From an uncultured Cellulomonas sp. (GTDB taxonomy: Bacteria; Actinomycetota; Actinomycetes; Actinomycetales; Cellulomonadaceae): a stretch of 64,000 nt of DNA. Below the pieces are notes generated by a model. The model ran no database searches and was not told where the DNA came from. It saw only the letters and a program-made list of their open reading frames with translations. Where the stretch lies: positions 310,001 to 374,000 of the forward strand of contig NZ_CANLTL010000002.1 of the NCBI RefSeq assembly GCF_947494015.1. The letters are read 5' to 3'. Positions 63,709-64,000 of the stretch are shown in pieces. Numbering within the stretch: the first letter of the stretch is position 1; each line of letters begins with the position of its first letter. Both the position numbers and the translations under genes were made by a program.

Positions 63709-63737
63709 ACTGTACGGGACGGTTGGCCGGGCACCAA
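63709..63737 (-). promoter_or_regulatory. rplJ promoter
   Basis: TTGGTG (63732-63737), 17 bases, TACAGT (63709-63714) on the minus strand. Transcription would start at about 63702, just ahead of the L10 leader motifs, leaving a leader of about 200 bases. Confidence 0.6.
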
Positions 63738-63790
63738 ATCGCCGTCGGGCACCGAGCCGCGGCGCGCACGGACGACGGCCCCCGGGACGA

Positions 63791-63830
63791 CCGCGGGGCC
63801 CGGCGGCCGATCGGCTGCCGGGCCCCGCGG
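63791..63830 (-). terminator. Terminator after rplA
   Basis: A 14-base perfect outer stem with an inner ten-base palindrome (GCCGATCGGC), 18 bases after the rplA stop. Confidence 0.7.
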
Positions 63831-63848
63831 GCCTCAGATGACGGGACG

Positions 63849-64000
63849 TCAGGCGGCGTCCGCGTCCTCCTCGGTGAGGTTGCGGGTCTTGCTCTGGTCG
63901 AGCAGGATCCCGGGACCGTTCGTCGTGGTGACGACGGCCTTGGTGATGTAGCGCCCCTTGGACGCCGACGGCTTCAGACGCAGCACCTCGTCGAGCGCGG
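63849..64000 (-). CDS. rplA: 50S ribosomal protein L1 (partial)
   Basis: The last 50 codons of L1; the gene runs off the right edge. The visible end reads [18 protein letters not shown] then [14 protein letters not shown] and finishes with an acidic [11 protein letters not shown]1 binds the 23S L1 stalk. Confidence 0.93.
   Translation of the reverse strand, partial: ALDEVLRLKPSASKGRYITKAVVTTTNGPGILLDQSKTRNLTEEDADAA

Overview
The window is chromosomal housekeeping DNA from a very GC-rich actinobacterium. Gene order, developmental-type regulators (WhiD, BldM), a type Z S14 protein and Actinobacteria-style promoters suggest a Micrococcales member, probably Cellulomonas-like; the genus is an inference from style and memory, not from a search. 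No tRNA, rRNA, insertion sequence, prophage or CRISPR array was recognised.

Left part (1-7,400): on the minus strand bldM, guaB, a DJ-1/PfpI protein and a guaB3-type gene cut by the left edge; a MerR regulator with a degenerate cobalamin-type domain; whiD on the plus strand; then groES alone, under a perfect CIRCE operator, with no groEL beside it. Middle part (7,400-33,000): cell-wall, cofactor and tRNA-modification genes. A minus-strand run nnr-alr-tsaE-tsaB-rimI-rhodanese makes D-alanine, repairs NAD(P)H hydrates and supplies t6A subunits, with tsaD set apart at 8,559-9,602. Around it lie a YbdK-type ligase, a RutE-type reductase, a sugar-transfer ATP-grasp protein, an F420-type oxidoreductase, a secreted hydrolase, acpS, glmS, coaA, dedA, def, glmM, the rplM-rpsI operon, an ABC-F protein, truA, a polyphosphate-glucokinase-like protein and an alpha/beta hydrolase.

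Right part (33,000-64,000): the large transcription and translation block, all on the minus strand, read from right to left: rplA (partial), L10 leader-rplJ-rplL, rpoB-rpoC, rpsL-rpsG-fusA-tuf, the S10 operon (rpsJ to rpsQ), the spc operon (rplN to rplO), secY-adk-map, and infA-rpmJ-rpsM-rpsK-rpoA-rplQ. Strong GC hairpins mark most operon ends, and promoter-like elements with 16-18 base spacing can be placed before rplJ, rpoB (two), rpsL, infA, rplM and groES.

The most informative non-coding signals are a recurrent -10-like hexamer 6 or 7 bases before start codons at over ten genes (the signature of leaderless mRNAs), the CIRCE site with the promoter -35 inside its spacer, a terminator with a U tract followed at once by a promoter between rplO and secY, the L10 leader, and a 21-base tandem repeat upstream of rplM. 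I did not find a convincing new biological system; the region is mostly conserved core genome with local rearrangements and low-complexity protein tails.
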